34,253 bases of DNA from an uncultured Oscillospiraceae bacterium (GTDB lineage: Bacteria; Bacillota; Clostridia; Oscillospirales; Acutalibacteraceae): positions 1 to 34,253 of the forward strand of contig CAJMBP010000008.1 of the NCBI GenBank assembly GCA_905211675.1, in the 5' to 3' direction. The notes beneath the pieces were generated by a model. That model was not told where the DNA came from and ran no database searches. It saw only the letters and a list, made by a program, of their open reading frames with translations. Made by a program: the position numbers and the translations under genes. This document shows, in pieces, positions 1 through 8,962 of this stretch. Each line of letters starts with the position of its first letter. The first letter of the stretch is position 1.

Positions 1-48
1 CGAAGTAGATTTTGAGTCCACTACGTCTGCCAATTCCATCACACCGGC
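1..48 (-). tRNA. tRNA-Leu(CAA), 3' part cut off by window edge
   Basis: Read on the minus strand from position 48, the sequence begins GCCGGTGTG, followed by a D-arm of the GGAATTGGCAGACG type that is characteristic of leucine tRNAs. An anticodon stem GTGGA/TCTAC then encloses the loop CTCAAAA, which puts CAA at positions 34-36. The tRNA therefore decodes UUG. The window ends just after the anticodon stem, at the start of the long variable arm, so the T-arm and acceptor 3' strand are not visible. A good promoter lies just upstream. The identity is clear from the anticodon and the leucine-type D-arm. Confidence 0.9.
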
Positions 49-65
49 ATATTGGTGCGAAAGTT

Positions 66-94
66 ATTATACAACAAGCCTGTCATAAAATCAA
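66..94 (-). promoter_or_regulatory. Promoter of tRNA-Leu
   Basis: On the minus strand a -35 TTGATT (89-94) and a perfect -10 TATAAT (66-71) are separated by 17 bp. Transcription would begin roughly 10 bases before the tRNA 5' end at 48. This is a standard sigma-A promoter for a stable RNA. Confidence 0.7.
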
Positions 95-164
95 GTTATT
101 TTTTTAATATATCGATTTTATTTTTTGATGTTTATAGGTTAAATTTGATTTTTGATTATTTATC

Positions 165-193
165 TTGAAAAAACGCCCGAAAAGATATATAAT
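165..193 (+). promoter_or_regulatory. Promoter of tepA-spoIIIE
   Basis: TTGAAA (165-170) and TATAAT (188-193) are spaced 17 bp. Two further TATAAT hexamers follow at 194-199 and 207-212, so the exact start site is uncertain. The region 49-233 between the tRNA and tepA is otherwise A+T rich and holds no gene. Confidence 0.6.
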
Positions 194-246
194 TATAATG
201 TATTGTTATAATTTCTTTTCAAATAATAGATTTGGAGGGAAATTAT

Positions 247-921
247 ATGGAAAATAAAAAAAACAACACCGAAAACGAACAGTTAGAGGCTATAAAGGAA
301 TTAGGCTCGGTAGAAACAATCGGCGGCAAGCACAAGATTTTCTGCCTTACAATCATAGGTGAAATCGAAGGGCATAATGTTTTGCCCGAACAGACTAAAA
401 CCACAAAGTATGAGCATATTATTCCGCAGCTTGTGGCAATCGAGCAGGACGACAGCATTAAGGGTATGCTTATTATTCTTAACACGGTCGGCGGTGATGT
501 CGAAGCGGGGCTTGCACTTGCAGAGCTTATATCGGGTATGAAAAAACCAACGGTAAGCTTTGTTTTGGGCGGCGGTCATTCAATAGGCGTGCCGCTTGCC
601 GTGTCGGCAAAGCACTCTTTTATAGCGCCGTCGGCTACAATGACAATTCACCCCGTAAGGACAAGCGGTTTGGTAATAGGCGTTCCGCAAACTATGAATC
701 ACTTTGCCCGTATGCAAGACCGCATTACCGAATTTGTTGTCAAAAATTCGGGCATATCGGCCGAGCGTTTTACAGAGCTTATGATGAACACGGGCGAGCT
801 TGTAACCGATGTCGGCTCTACCCTTTCGGGCAAAAAAGCAGTCAACGAAGGGCTGATAGACTCGCTCGGCACTTTAAGCGAAGTTTTAGATTGTCTGTAT
901 AAAATGATTGAGCAAAACTAA
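247..921 (+). CDS. tepA: ClpP-class serine protease, TepA family
   Basis: A 224-residue protein of the ClpP/crotonase fold, TepA (translocation-enhancing protein) branch. The candidate catalytic serine is in GGGHSIGVPL near residue 112, and the candidate histidine is in TIHPVR near residue 137. The N terminus is hydrophilic and has no signal peptide, so the protein is probably cytosolic. The start is the ATG at 247: GGAGGG at 234-239 lies 7 bases upstream, and a TTG 15 bases earlier falls inside that ribosome binding site. It directly precedes spoIIIE, as the orthologue does in Bacillus. A short GC hairpin (923-935) lies between the two genes, but its T tract is too distant for it to be a convincing terminator, so co-transcription is likely. 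The true substrates of this family are poorly known. Confidence 0.85.
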   Translation: MENKKNNTENEQLEAIKELGSVETIGGKHKIFCLTIIGEIEGHNVLPEQTKTTKYEHIIPQLVAIEQDDSIKGMLIILNTVGGDVEAGLALAELISGMKKPTVSFVLGGGHSIGVPLAVSAKHSFIAPSATMTIHPVRTSGLVIGVPQTMNHFARMQDRITEFVVKNSGISAERFTELMMNTGELVTDVGSTLSGKKAVNEGLIDSLGTLSEVLDCLYKMIEQN

Positions 922-965
922 CGGCGCATTGCGCCTTACATATTTTTTATTGGAGTGTTACATAA

Positions 966-3401
966 ATGGCAACAAAAAAGAAAAGCCGTTCCTCGTCACA
1001 AAGAAAAACGCAGGCGGCAAGCAAAGCGTCAAGACAACTGCATTCGGTTATCTGGTTTGCCGTAGCTGTATTTTTGATGTTTGTGGTGTTTATTAAAGGT
1101 GAATACATCTGGACAGTGCTTCATGAATTTATGTTCAGGCTGTTTGGCGTCACGGCATATTTTTATCCGTTTTTGCTGGGTGCCGTCGCCGTAATTTTTG
1201 CAACCGACAAGCTGTCGGAGAATATAAACGCAAAGCTTATTGAGTCGGTTGTTCTTGTGGTGCTTATAGGCGCGTTTATTGAGGTTTGCTCAACGGCGAA
1301 AGACCAATTTATAGGCGATATGTTCGCAAATTCACTTAAAGATTCTTGGAATATGCTGCCAAACAAATTCGGTGGCGGGTTGCTCGGCACCCTTATCGGT
1401 TTCCCGATAGGCTTGGCTTTCGGAAAAACGGGTGCCGTAATAACGCTTATTCTGCTCATTTTTGTATTTCTGATGATAATCACCGGCACACATCTTATAG
1501 CGCTTTTCAAAGCTATTGCCAAACCCGCTCAGGTTGTGTCGGAGCAGGCAAGCAATGCCTTTGCGGAACGCGCATTGCGTGAATCCGAAAAAGAGGATAA
1601 GCCGAAACAAAAAGAGCTTAAAATTATTAAGGGCTTTGATGTTGATATGGAAGTTGACGAGCCCGAAAAGCCCTCAAAAAAACAGCGTAACCTTGACGAA
1701 ATGCAGCAAAAACTGGTTGACAGCTATAACGATAACGGCGATTCGGCGCCTTCCGACGCCGCCGATGACGGCTTTGTCCCCACAGAAGATCCCGCCGATA
1801 TAGACACAGCGCTTGAATCGGCGCGTAACGAGGCTGAGGAATCGGTGCCCGAAAGAATTACGGTTGACTTCAAAAAAGAAACCGACGCTGTTGCCGATGA
1901 AATTTCCGAAAAGATTAACGACATGCCCATATACAAATTTCCGCCCGTAAGCCTGTTGAACGACATAAGCGGAAACAACAGCAAAGCCGTCACGGCTGAG
2001 CTTGAAAGCACCGCCGAAAAATTGGTTGAAACGCTTAAAAGCTTCGGTGTTGAAACTCGCGTTGTCGATGTAAGCCGCGGGCCCACCGTTACGCGTTACG
2101 AGCTTCAACCGCGCGCAGGCGTTAAAATCAGCAAGATTACAAGCCTTGCCGATGATATTGCACTTAACCTTGCAACTGCGGGTGTTCGAATTGAAGCCCC
2201 AATACCTAACAAAGCGGCAGTGGGTATAGAGGTTCCCAACAAGGCAAGCTCTACCGTCGGTATTCGTGAAGTTATAGAATCGACAACTTTTTCGGCTTCA
2301 AAGAGCAAGCTCACCGTATCTATGGGTAAAGACATAGGCGGCAACACCGTAATTGCCGATATTGCAAAAATGCCGCACGGACTTATCGCGGGCGCTACAG
2401 GCTCGGGTAAATCGGTTTGTATTAACTCGTTTATAATAAGCCTGCTTTATAAGGCCTCGCCCGATGATGTAAAGTTGCTTATGATTGACCCCAAGGTTGT
2501 AGAGCTTGGAATTTACAACGGCATACCTCACCTTTTGGTTCCGGTTGTAACCGAACCGCGAAAGGCGGCAGGCGCACTTGGCTGGGCTGTAAACGAAATG
2601 GAACAGCGCTATAAAATGTTTGCCGACCGCGATGTACGAAATATTGAAGGCTACAATAAGCTTGTCGAAACGCTTGCCGACGAACCCGAAGTCAAAAAAA
2701 TGCCGCGCATTGTTATTATTATCGACGAGCTGGCAGACCTTATGATGACGGCGCCAAAAGAGGTCGAAGACTCAATTAACCGCATTGCCGCAAAGGCGCG
2801 AGCCGCAGGCATACATCTGCTTATAGCAACACAGCGCCCGTCAGTCAATGTTGTAACGGGTGTTATTAAAGCGAATATACCCACCCGAATTGCTTTTGCG
2901 GTATCTTCACACATCGACAGCGGAACCATACTCGACTGCGCAGGTGCCGAAAAGCTGCTTGGCCGCGGCGATATGCTGTTTAGCCCCATGGGCGCAAATA
3001 AGCCCTTTAGAATTCAGGGCTGTTTTGTAAGCGATGAAGAGGTCGAACGGGTTGTAGAATTTGTAAAAAGCGGCGGAAGGGCCGATTATGACGATAATAT
3101 TATGCTTGAAATCGAGCGTCAGGCGGCCATTGAAAAGCAACAGCGCACAGGTGTGCCCGAAGAAGCGGCCGATGCCGACGACCCCGTTCTTGAAGAGGCC
3201 ATAAAGGTAGTAGTAGAGCTCGGTCAGGCGTCCACCTCACTGTTACAGCGTAAATTAAAGCTCGGCTATGCGCGCGCCGCACGAATAATCGACCAAATGG
3301 AAGAACGCGGAATCATAGGCGGATATGAGGGTGCAAAGCCCCGTCAGGTGCTAATAACAAAAGAACAGCTTATGGAGCGTCAGGCAGGAAGCGACGATTA
3401 A
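966..3401 (+). CDS. spoIIIE: DNA translocase FtsK/SpoIIIE
   Basis: An 811-residue membrane-anchored DNA pump that moves chromosomal DNA through the division or sporulation septum. After a basic serine-rich head (residues 1-25), about four hydrophobic segments span roughly residues 27-185. An acidic, charged linker follows to about residue 320, then the FtsK alpha and beta domains. The Walker A motif GATGSGKS is near residues 476-483 and the Walker B strand IVIIIDELAD is around residue 580. The C-terminal gamma winged helix (about 735-805), which in the family reads polar DNA sequences, contains QRKLKLGYARAARIIDQME. The length is normal for SpoIIIE. The start is ATG 966 with TTGGAGTG upstream. 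Whether it acts mainly in sporulation or in vegetative division cannot be decided from sequence. A terminator follows immediately. Confidence 0.95.
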   Translation: MATKKKSRSSSQRKTQAASKASRQLHSVIWFAVAVFLMFVVFIKGEYIWTVLHEFMFRLFGVTAYFYPFLLGAVAVIFATDKLSENINAKLIESVVLVVLIGAFIEVCSTAKDQFIGDMFANSLKDSWNMLPNKFGGGLLGTLIGFPIGLAFGKTGAVITLILLIFVFLMIITGTHLIALFKAIAKPAQVVSEQASNAFAERALRESEKEDKPKQKELKIIKGFDVDMEVDEPEKPSKKQRNLDEMQQKLVDSYNDNGDSAPSDAADDGFVPTEDPADIDTALESARNEAEESVPERITVDFKKETDAVADEISEKINDMPIYKFPPVSLLNDISGNNSKAVTAELESTAEKLVETLKSFGVETRVVDVSRGPTVTRYELQPRAGVKISKITSLADDIALNLATAGVRIEAPIPNKAAVGIEVPNKASSTVGIREVIESTTFSASKSKLTVSMGKDIGGNTVIADIAKMPHGLIAGATGSGKSVCINSFIISLLYKASPDDVKLLMIDPKVVELGIYNGIPHLLVPVVTEPRKAAGALGWAVNEMEQRYKMFADRDVRNIEGYNKLVETLADEPEVKKMPRIVIIIDELADLMMTAPKEVEDSINRIAAKARAAGIHLLIATQRPSVNVVTGVIKANIPTRIAFAVSSHIDSGTILDCAGAEKLLGRGDMLFSPMGANKPFRIQGCFVSDEEVERVVEFVKSGGRADYDDNIMLEIERQAAIEKQQRTGVPEEAADADDPVLEEAIKVVVELGQASTSLLQRKLKLGYARAARIIDQMEERGIIGGYEGAKPRQVLITKEQLMERQAGSDD

Positions 3402-3418
3402 AGTTATAAAGAACCATT

Positions 3419-3460
3419 AAAAACGAGGATAATTTGAAATTTCAAATTATCCTCGTTTTT
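3419..3460. terminator. Bidirectional terminator between spoIIIE and the DUF4091 gene
   Basis: A perfect inverted repeat of 21 bp per arm (3419-3439 and 3440-3460) with AAAACGAGG at one end and CCTCGTTTT at the other. The T tract serves plus-strand transcripts from spoIIIE, and the mirrored A tract serves minus-strand transcripts from the convergent gene that ends at 3465. Confidence 0.9.
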
Positions 3461-3464
3461 TGTT

Positions 3465-5135
3465 TTAAATATTATCAAATATCATATCGTTTACCGTTCT
3501 GCGAATTTTAAGCATTGTGTCACCGTCTTGAACGCACTTATTAAACTTAATCTCACCGCAAATATTCTCAACGGCTTTAACCACCGCGGCTTTACCGCAA
3601 ACCGTTTCGGCAAGCTGCATTGCACGCATATCCTCCATAGCTTCATACAAGGCTCTGAGTCTTGTAGATTCCCATGCAGTGCCGTCCGGCGCGGGATATA
3701 CCATATAGGTATCTCCGCTTGCGGCAAAGCTTTCACCGTCGGAGCTTGCAAACGGGTCCAAACGGTCATACGAAAACTGATTGTTATAATAATTATAGCC
3801 CCAGTGTAAAAATCCCTTTATACTGTACTTATACATCTGCATACCAAGCGAACGCACACGCGCAAGCGGCATTGCAAAGTGACAGTTGCTCACGCCCTCA
3901 CACTGACCTCCGCAGTAATAGCACCAAAGGTCAGGCACATTATGCTCAAGGAACGGCTCAATACCTATTGTTTTAGGTACGGGGGTTTTTATGAGCCCCA
4001 TTTCATAAAACTCATAGTGTGAAATGGCGTCCATCATATTGTAATCCTGCAACAAATCATAAATAGAATTTCTTACGGTTTTATACTGTTCAAGGTGTTC
4101 GGTAATCGGCTCGTCTGAAATATGGAACCAACACTTTTTATCCTCGCCGCGAGCCTTCATATGACCTAAAAAGCCGCTTATAAAGGCGCGTATAAAGGTG
4201 TTGTATTCGTCTGATACGGGGTTTGTACCCCAACCGAAAATAGTTTTCTTTTCGCCGTTTTCGTATGCCACTACCTTAGGCGTGCTGTCGGCGCCCCACT
4301 GTGAGAAAAACGGAGAAACCTCATAATACTTAACGCCTATTCGGTTGCACATATCAAGCCAGCGGTCAAGGTTTTTATAACCGAAGGTATAACTGTCGCC
4401 GTCTTTGTAAACATCAATAAGCTGAACTGTGGTTCGCTCGCCGCCCCAATGCGTATCAAGCGCATAGGTAAGCAGCGGCAGCATAAGCATATTTCTGCCG
4501 TTTTTAACGGCTGTTCGCGCAAAATTTTCGCATATCTCAAAGTGGCGGTCGCTGAAAACCTCGACATTATAATAGTCGGCAAGGCAGTCAGCGTAAAACC
4601 ACTGGGTAAATATAAGGCTTTGTTCGGGCAGTGCAACATCTTTAATATCGATTTTTAATTCATGCTCCGCCGCAACCTCTTCGGTTGGGTTAAGCCCCTT
4701 GCTTGTAACGCCCACCTTCAAAAGCTTGATTTTAACGGTATGCTCCCCCGTTATTTCACCCTTAGGGTCAATATCAAACCACAAAGCACGGCTTTGTTTA
4801 GGCAACAGTCTCAATGCTCCGCGGTATTTAAGCGGACGCAAAAGGTCGGGATAAAGACCCGGCTCATGCACCTTTGGCATATCGCTGCAGTTTGGGTATG
4901 TAGGTAATTCCGACGGAATATTAACCACCTCGCGGACGGTTATATAATCTGCCAAATCGCCCTCAATCACAGGCTTTACGGCAATTTGCCAGCCCTCTTC
5001 AAAATGGGTAAAAAGCTGAAAAGAATACTTTTGGTTTTTAAAAATTTTTTCTTCGGTAAGCTCGGTAAATTCATTTATATCCGAAGTTAAAAAACATTTT
5101 TCAAGCGAAGATACTACTTTTGAACTAAAACTCAT
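3465..5135 (-). CDS. DUF4091 domain protein, GH123-like glycosidase
   Basis: A 556-residue protein resembling DUF4091 / glycoside hydrolase family 123 proteins. The N-terminal part (to about residue 180) looks like beta-sandwich modules. The rest resembles a TIM-barrel glycosidase domain with tryptophan-rich motifs such as FLHWGYNYYN near the C terminus. The Asp-Glu pair in HISDEP near residues 341-342 is at the kind of position where GH123 N-acetyl-beta-galactosaminidases carry the substrate-assisted catalytic pair. No signal peptide is visible, so it should act in the cytoplasm on imported oligosaccharides. It is a single-gene unit with its own promoter and palindrome. The substrate is inferred only from the family and is unproven; many DUF4091 proteins are uncharacterised. 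The ATG at 5135 follows a GGGGGT ribosome binding site. Confidence 0.7.
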   Translation of the reverse strand: MSFSSKVVSSLEKCFLTSDINEFTELTEEKIFKNQKYSFQLFTHFEEGWQIAVKPVIEGDLADYITVREVVNIPSELPTYPNCSDMPKVHEPGLYPDLLRPLKYRGALRLLPKQSRALWFDIDPKGEITGEHTVKIKLLKVGVTSKGLNPTEEVAAEHELKIDIKDVALPEQSLIFTQWFYADCLADYYNVEVFSDRHFEICENFARTAVKNGRNMLMLPLLTYALDTHWGGERTTVQLIDVYKDGDSYTFGYKNLDRWLDMCNRIGVKYYEVSPFFSQWGADSTPKVVAYENGEKKTIFGWGTNPVSDEYNTFIRAFISGFLGHMKARGEDKKCWFHISDEPITEHLEQYKTVRNSIYDLLQDYNMMDAISHYEFYEMGLIKTPVPKTIGIEPFLEHNVPDLWCYYCGGQCEGVSNCHFAMPLARVRSLGMQMYKYSIKGFLHWGYNYYNNQFSYDRLDPFASSDGESFAASGDTYMVYPAPDGTAWESTRLRALYEAMEDMRAMQLAETVCGKAAVVKAVENICGEIKFNKCVQDGDTMLKIRRTVNDMIFDNI

Positions 5136-5175
5136 TTTTTATGACCCCCAAAAATGTTGTGTATTAAACAAAGTA

Positions 5176-5213
5176 ATTATAGAAAATACCGATTAGTTTG
5201 TCAATCGGTATTT
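5176..5213 (-). promoter_or_regulatory. Promoter with operator-like palindrome for the DUF4091 gene
   Basis: On the minus strand TTGACA (5199-5204) and TATAAT (5176-5181) are spaced exactly 17 bp. An 11-bp inverted repeat, AAATACCGATT and AATCGGTATTT (5184-5194 and 5203-5213, centre 8 bp), overlaps the -35 and spacer, as expected for a repressor site. The same repeat could form a weak terminator hairpin for the upstream ftsH transcript, since only TTTT follows it. No regulator gene lies next to it. Confidence 0.65.
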
Positions 5214-5251
5214 CAAATTAAAGATATTAAATTTAAACAAATAAACTATCA

Positions 5252-7096
5252 TCAAACGGTTTGTTCCATAATAGCACGGAAATCTTCACCTGAAATTTTT
5301 TCTTTTTCAAAAAGCACCTTTGCTACCTCGTGAAGCTTGGGCATTGCGCCTTCAAGCAGCTTAAGCGCTTTTTGATACTGCTGCATAACAACAGCCTCAA
5401 TTTCATCGTCAATAGTAGCGGCAGTCTTTTCCGAATAGTTAGGTGTTGATGAAAAATCTCTGCCTAAGAACACTTCATTATGGTCATCACCGTAAACTAC
5501 AAGACCCAGTTTGTCACTCATACCGAAACGCGTAACCATTTTACGCGCAAGCTCGGTAGCACGCTGAATGTCGTTAGATGCACCGGTACAAACATCATCT
5601 TGGGTAAGCTGTTCTGCAGCGCGACCGCCAAGCAGTGAACAAATCTGCTCTAAAATCTGATTTTTGCTTGTATGACCCTTTTCTTCGGTGGGCAGATACA
5701 TTGTGTAACCTGCCGCCATACCGCGCGGAATGATAGAGATTTGATGAACAGGGTCTTGTGTAGGAAGAAAATAAGAAACTATGGCATGACCTGCCTCGTG
5801 ATAAGAGGTTACCATCTTATCCTTATCACTTATTTTATGCGATTTCTTTTCGGTACCCATTACAACCTTTATGGTTGCCTCTTCAATCTCTTCTTGAGTT
5901 ATTGCTTTCTTGCCATGACGAACAGCCAAAAGAGCCGCTTCGTTAAGCAGGTTTTCAAGATCTGCGCCCGTAAAGCCCGAGGTTGATTTTGCAATGGTTG
6001 CAAGGTTAACATCGGGGCCTAGGGGCTTGCCGCGTGAATGAACCTTTAATATTTCTTCTCTGCCCTTTACATCGGGGTAGTTTACTGTAATCTGACGGTC
6101 AAAACGTCCGGGACGTAAAAGCGCTTTGTCAAGTATATCGGGGCGGTTGGTTGCCGCCATTACAATAACGCCCTCATTTGCGCCAAAGCCGTCCATTTCA
6201 ACAAGCAGTTGGTTAAGGGTTTGTTCACGCTCATCGTGACCGCCGCCAAGACCTGCACCACGCTGACGGCCCACAGCGTCAATTTCATCAATAAATACGA
6301 TTGCGGGAGCATTTTTCTTTGCCTCGCCGAAAAGGTCGCGCACGCGCGAAGCGCCGACGCCTACAAACATTTCAACAAAGTCAGAACCCGAAATTGAGAA
6401 AAACGGCACGCCAGCCTCGCCTGCAACGGCGCGCGCGAGTAAGGTTTTACCCGTTCCCGGAGGGCCTACAAGCAGTACGCCCTTTGGTATTCTTGCGCCA
6501 AGCTCGTTAAATTTTTTGGGGTCTTTAAGAAAATCGACAATCTCTGCCATTTCTTCTTTTTCTTCATCGGCACCCGCAACATCGGCAAAGGTGGTCTTTT
6601 TTCTACCGTCGTCTTTGCGCACCTTTGCTTTGCCGAAGCCCATTGTTTTGTCGGCACCCATAGTCGCGTTCATACTTCTTATAAAGAAATATCCGAAAAT
6701 GAGCATAACCGCAATAAGCAAAACATTAGGCAGCAGGCTTAAAAGCCAAGAGCTTTCGCCGCCCTCTTTGTAATCGTAATCAATAAATTTATCTTTATTG
6801 TCGGCATTTTCTTTGTTGTTGGTTCTTAGAAATTCATTTACATCATTATAAAAAATGTCGGGTGATGCAACATTATAATGATATTTTTTGCCGTCATCAC
6901 GCAGGGTATAGGTTAAATCGCCGCTGTAAAGATTAAGCGTAAACTCGGAAATTTCGTTATTCTCAATCTTTTCGATTATTTCATAATATTTTGTTTCATT
7001 TGTTGTTTTTGATATCTGCGACACTGCAACAAACGACAGTATAAGTATAAGCGGAATACCTATATAAAGCAGAATATTTCTAACGTTCTTTTTCAA
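5252..7096 (-). CDS. ftsH: ATP-dependent zinc metalloprotease FtsH
   Basis: A 614-residue membrane-bound AAA+ protease that degrades misfolded membrane proteins and short-lived regulators. One membrane segment lies near residues 8-27 and a second near 118-142, with a small extracytoplasmic domain between them. The AAA module shows Walker A GPPGTGKT (about 208-215), Walker B IVFIDEIDAVG and a second region of homology with RPGRFDR. The zinc site HEAGH is near residue 432. The start is a TTG at 7096: a stop codon lies in frame three codons upstream, and the next internal methionine would remove the membrane anchor. Its ribosome binding site overlaps the end of hpt. It is the last gene of the rnj-to-ftsH operon; the tilS-hpt-ftsH order is classic for Firmicutes. 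Confidence 0.97.
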   Translation of the reverse strand: MKKNVRNILLYIGIPLILILSFVAVSQISKTTNETKYYEIIEKIENNEISEFTLNLYSGDLTYTLRDDGKKYHYNVASPDIFYNDVNEFLRTNNKENADNKDKFIDYDYKEGGESSWLLSLLPNVLLIAVMLIFGYFFIRSMNATMGADKTMGFGKAKVRKDDGRKKTTFADVAGADEEKEEMAEIVDFLKDPKKFNELGARIPKGVLLVGPPGTGKTLLARAVAGEAGVPFFSISGSDFVEMFVGVGASRVRDLFGEAKKNAPAIVFIDEIDAVGRQRGAGLGGGHDEREQTLNQLLVEMDGFGANEGVIVMAATNRPDILDKALLRPGRFDRQITVNYPDVKGREEILKVHSRGKPLGPDVNLATIAKSTSGFTGADLENLLNEAALLAVRHGKKAITQEEIEEATIKVVMGTEKKSHKISDKDKMVTSYHEAGHAIVSYFLPTQDPVHQISIIPRGMAAGYTMYLPTEEKGHTSKNQILEQICSLLGGRAAEQLTQDDVCTGASNDIQRATELARKMVTRFGMSDKLGLVVYGDDHNEVFLGRDFSSTPNYSEKTAATIDDEIEAVVMQQYQKALKLLEGAMPKLHEVAKVLFEKEKISGEDFRAIMEQTV

Positions 7097-7102
7097 GATT
7101 TG

Positions 7103-7648
7103 TTACTCACCTTTCTGTTCATACGCCGACGGACTTAAAATTCCGATATAGGGTAAATTTCTGTATTTTTCGTTATAATCAAGACCGTAGCCTATAATAA
7201 ACGCATCGGGAACAACCTGACCGACATAATCGGCCTTAATATCTGCCTTTCGGTTTGCCGGTTTGTCAAGCAAAGTGCAGATTTTTATGCTGGCGGCGTT
7301 TCTGCCCATAAGCACACTGCTTAAATACGAAAGTGTTACGCCCGAATCCAAAATATCTTCAACTATAAGTATATCCATACCGTCGGGATCTATATCAAGG
7401 TCTTTTTTAAACTTTACAACACCGGTAGTTTTAGTGCCGCTGTATGATGATACGGCAATAAAATCTATAACGCAGTCACACTTGATTTCGCGAAGCAGGT
7501 CTGCCATAAACACAACGGCACCCTTTAACACACTTACAACAAGCAGTTTTTTGCCCGTGTAATCACGGGTTATCTGTTCACCCAGCCGTTTGCAAATCTG
7601 TTTTATTTCATCGCTTGAAATTAAAACTTTTTCAATATCCTTTTCCAT
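7103..7648 (-). CDS. hpt: Hypoxanthine phosphoribosyltransferase
   Basis: A 181-residue type I phosphoribosyltransferase that converts hypoxanthine or guanine plus PRPP to IMP or GMP in purine salvage. The PRPP-binding loop is VEDILDSGVT near residues 96-105, and VSVLKGAVVFMADLL lies earlier in the fold. The length is normal for the family. The ATG at 7648 follows an AAGGGGAAAAGG ribosome-binding region. It lies 12 bases after tilS and its stop is within the ribosome binding site of ftsH, so translation of the three is probably coupled. Confidence 0.95.
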   Translation of the reverse strand: MEKDIEKVLISSDEIKQICKRLGEQITRDYTGKKLLVVSVLKGAVVFMADLLREIKCDCVIDFIAVSSYSGTKTTGVVKFKKDLDIDPDGMDILIVEDILDSGVTLSYLSSVLMGRNAASIKICTLLDKPANRKADIKADYVGQVVPDAFIIGYGLDYNEKYRNLPYIGILSPSAYEQKGE

Positions 7649-7660
7649 AACCTTTTCCCC

Positions 7661-8962
7661 TTAAAACCTATCAACATTTATTTTATATATTCTGTTGCTG
7701 TTTTCATCAGCCGCGCAACGCTCGGCAACCCCGATTTTGTATATCCAGACTACGCCGCAGTCATCGCACAGCACAGGCCAAGCGTCACGCTCGTCAAGCG
7801 GTATTTTGTATTCACAAAAAAGCTTTTTAAGCGTTTTTGTGCAATTTTTGTTTTTAAGTCTTACAGTATCGCCCGCAGTTCTATGCCGCAACACTAACTT
7901 GCCCATTATTTTATCACAGTCTAATATATTTTTTAATAACAAATTATGAACTTTTTTATTTTTTTCAAACAAATTGTTATCCGACTGCGTAATTTCAACC
8001 TTAAAGGATACCTTTTCGGGTTGTCGGTCTGTGTAGGCAATTTCTAAAAATCCGTCTTTTGCAAACGCGCTTCTGTTGCCCGAAAGACTTATTTTGCCGC
8101 CGTTTATACATATACCGTAGATTTGATTGATATGAAAGCTGTCGGCTTCGACTCCGCTTGCGAAACAGTATTTTGCAATAAGCCTTTTTGCTATTGCTGT
8201 ATGAAATTCTTTAAAATCAACAACCGACAGTTTGCCGTCTGAATATAATTCGGAATACTTTTCGCTTACAATGCCGTTTATAAAATCTTCATCTTCTCTG
8301 ATTGAAACGGTCATTCGGCTTACGGCGGTCTCGACAGATCCGTTAATTGATTTTAAAACGGGCACAACACTGTGCCTTATTTTGTTACGGGTATAATCAT
8401 CACACAAATTTGTACTGTCTGTAACAAAGCTTATGCCATTTACAGCACAGTAATTTTCAACATCTTCGCGACTGCAAAGAATTAAAGGCCGAATGTATTT
8501 CCCGCGTTTGGGCGGTATGCCGCACAGACCGGCAAGCGCGGTGCCCCTGGTCAGATTAAACAATACCGTCTCTATGTTGTCGCTCGCCGTGTGAGCGGTT
8601 GCGATGGCGTCGGTATTAAGCGAATCGAAAAAACGGTAACGCAACTGACGCGCAGCAAGCTCAACGCTCAAATGATTTTCTGCGGCATAACTTGGCACAT
8701 CGGCAGAGCCTAAATGCAGTTCTATACCCAACTTTTCACACTGTGACAGGGCAAAATTTTGGTCTCGCAATGCCTCGTCGCCGCGTATTTTATGGTTAAA
8801 ATGGGCGGCGTCTATTTTTTCAATATTCAATTCGTCTTTAATCGCCGTAAGCGCATAAAGCAACGCCATAGAGTCGGCTCCGCCCGACAGTGCCACCGTA
8901 ATGCGCTTTGCGTCTTTGAGTAAATCGAAGCGAGAAACAGCTTCTGCCACTTTTTTTAACAT
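7661..8962 (-). CDS. tilS: tRNA(Ile)-lysidine synthase
   Basis: A 433-residue enzyme that attaches lysine to C34 of the CAU anticodon of a minor isoleucine tRNA, so that it reads AUA. The ATP pyrophosphatase P-loop SGGADSMAL lies near residues 25-33. TSDNIETVLFNLTRGTAL is the next conserved block of the N-terminal domain. The C-terminal TilS domain (about residues 350-425) includes LRHRTAGDTVRLKN. Its ATG overlaps the dnaB stop codon by one base (TAATG), which indicates translational coupling. Confidence 0.95.
   Translation of the reverse strand: MLKKVAEAVSRFDLLKDAKRITVALSGGADSMALLYALTAIKDELNIEKIDAAHFNHKIRGDEALRDQNFALSQCEKLGIELHLGSADVPSYAAENHLSVELAARQLRYRFFDSLNTDAIATAHTASDNIETVLFNLTRGTALAGLCGIPPKRGKYIRPLILCSREDVENYCAVNGISFVTDSTNLCDDYTRNKIRHSVVPVLKSINGSVETAVSRMTVSIREDEDFINGIVSEKYSELYSDGKLSVVDFKEFHTAIAKRLIAKYCFASGVEADSFHINQIYGICINGGKISLSGNRSAFAKDGFLEIAYTDRQPEKVSFKVEITQSDNNLFEKNKKVHNLLLKNILDCDKIMGKLVLRHRTAGDTVRLKNKNCTKTLKKLFCEYKIPLDERDAWPVLCDDCGVVWIYKIGVAERCAADENSNRIYKINVDRF

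Noticed and set aside
923..950. GGCGC-ATT-GCGCC hairpin between tepA and spoIIIE as a terminator
   Set aside because: The stem is only 5 bp and the T tract starts several bases later, so it would not terminate well; the pair is more likely co-transcribed.
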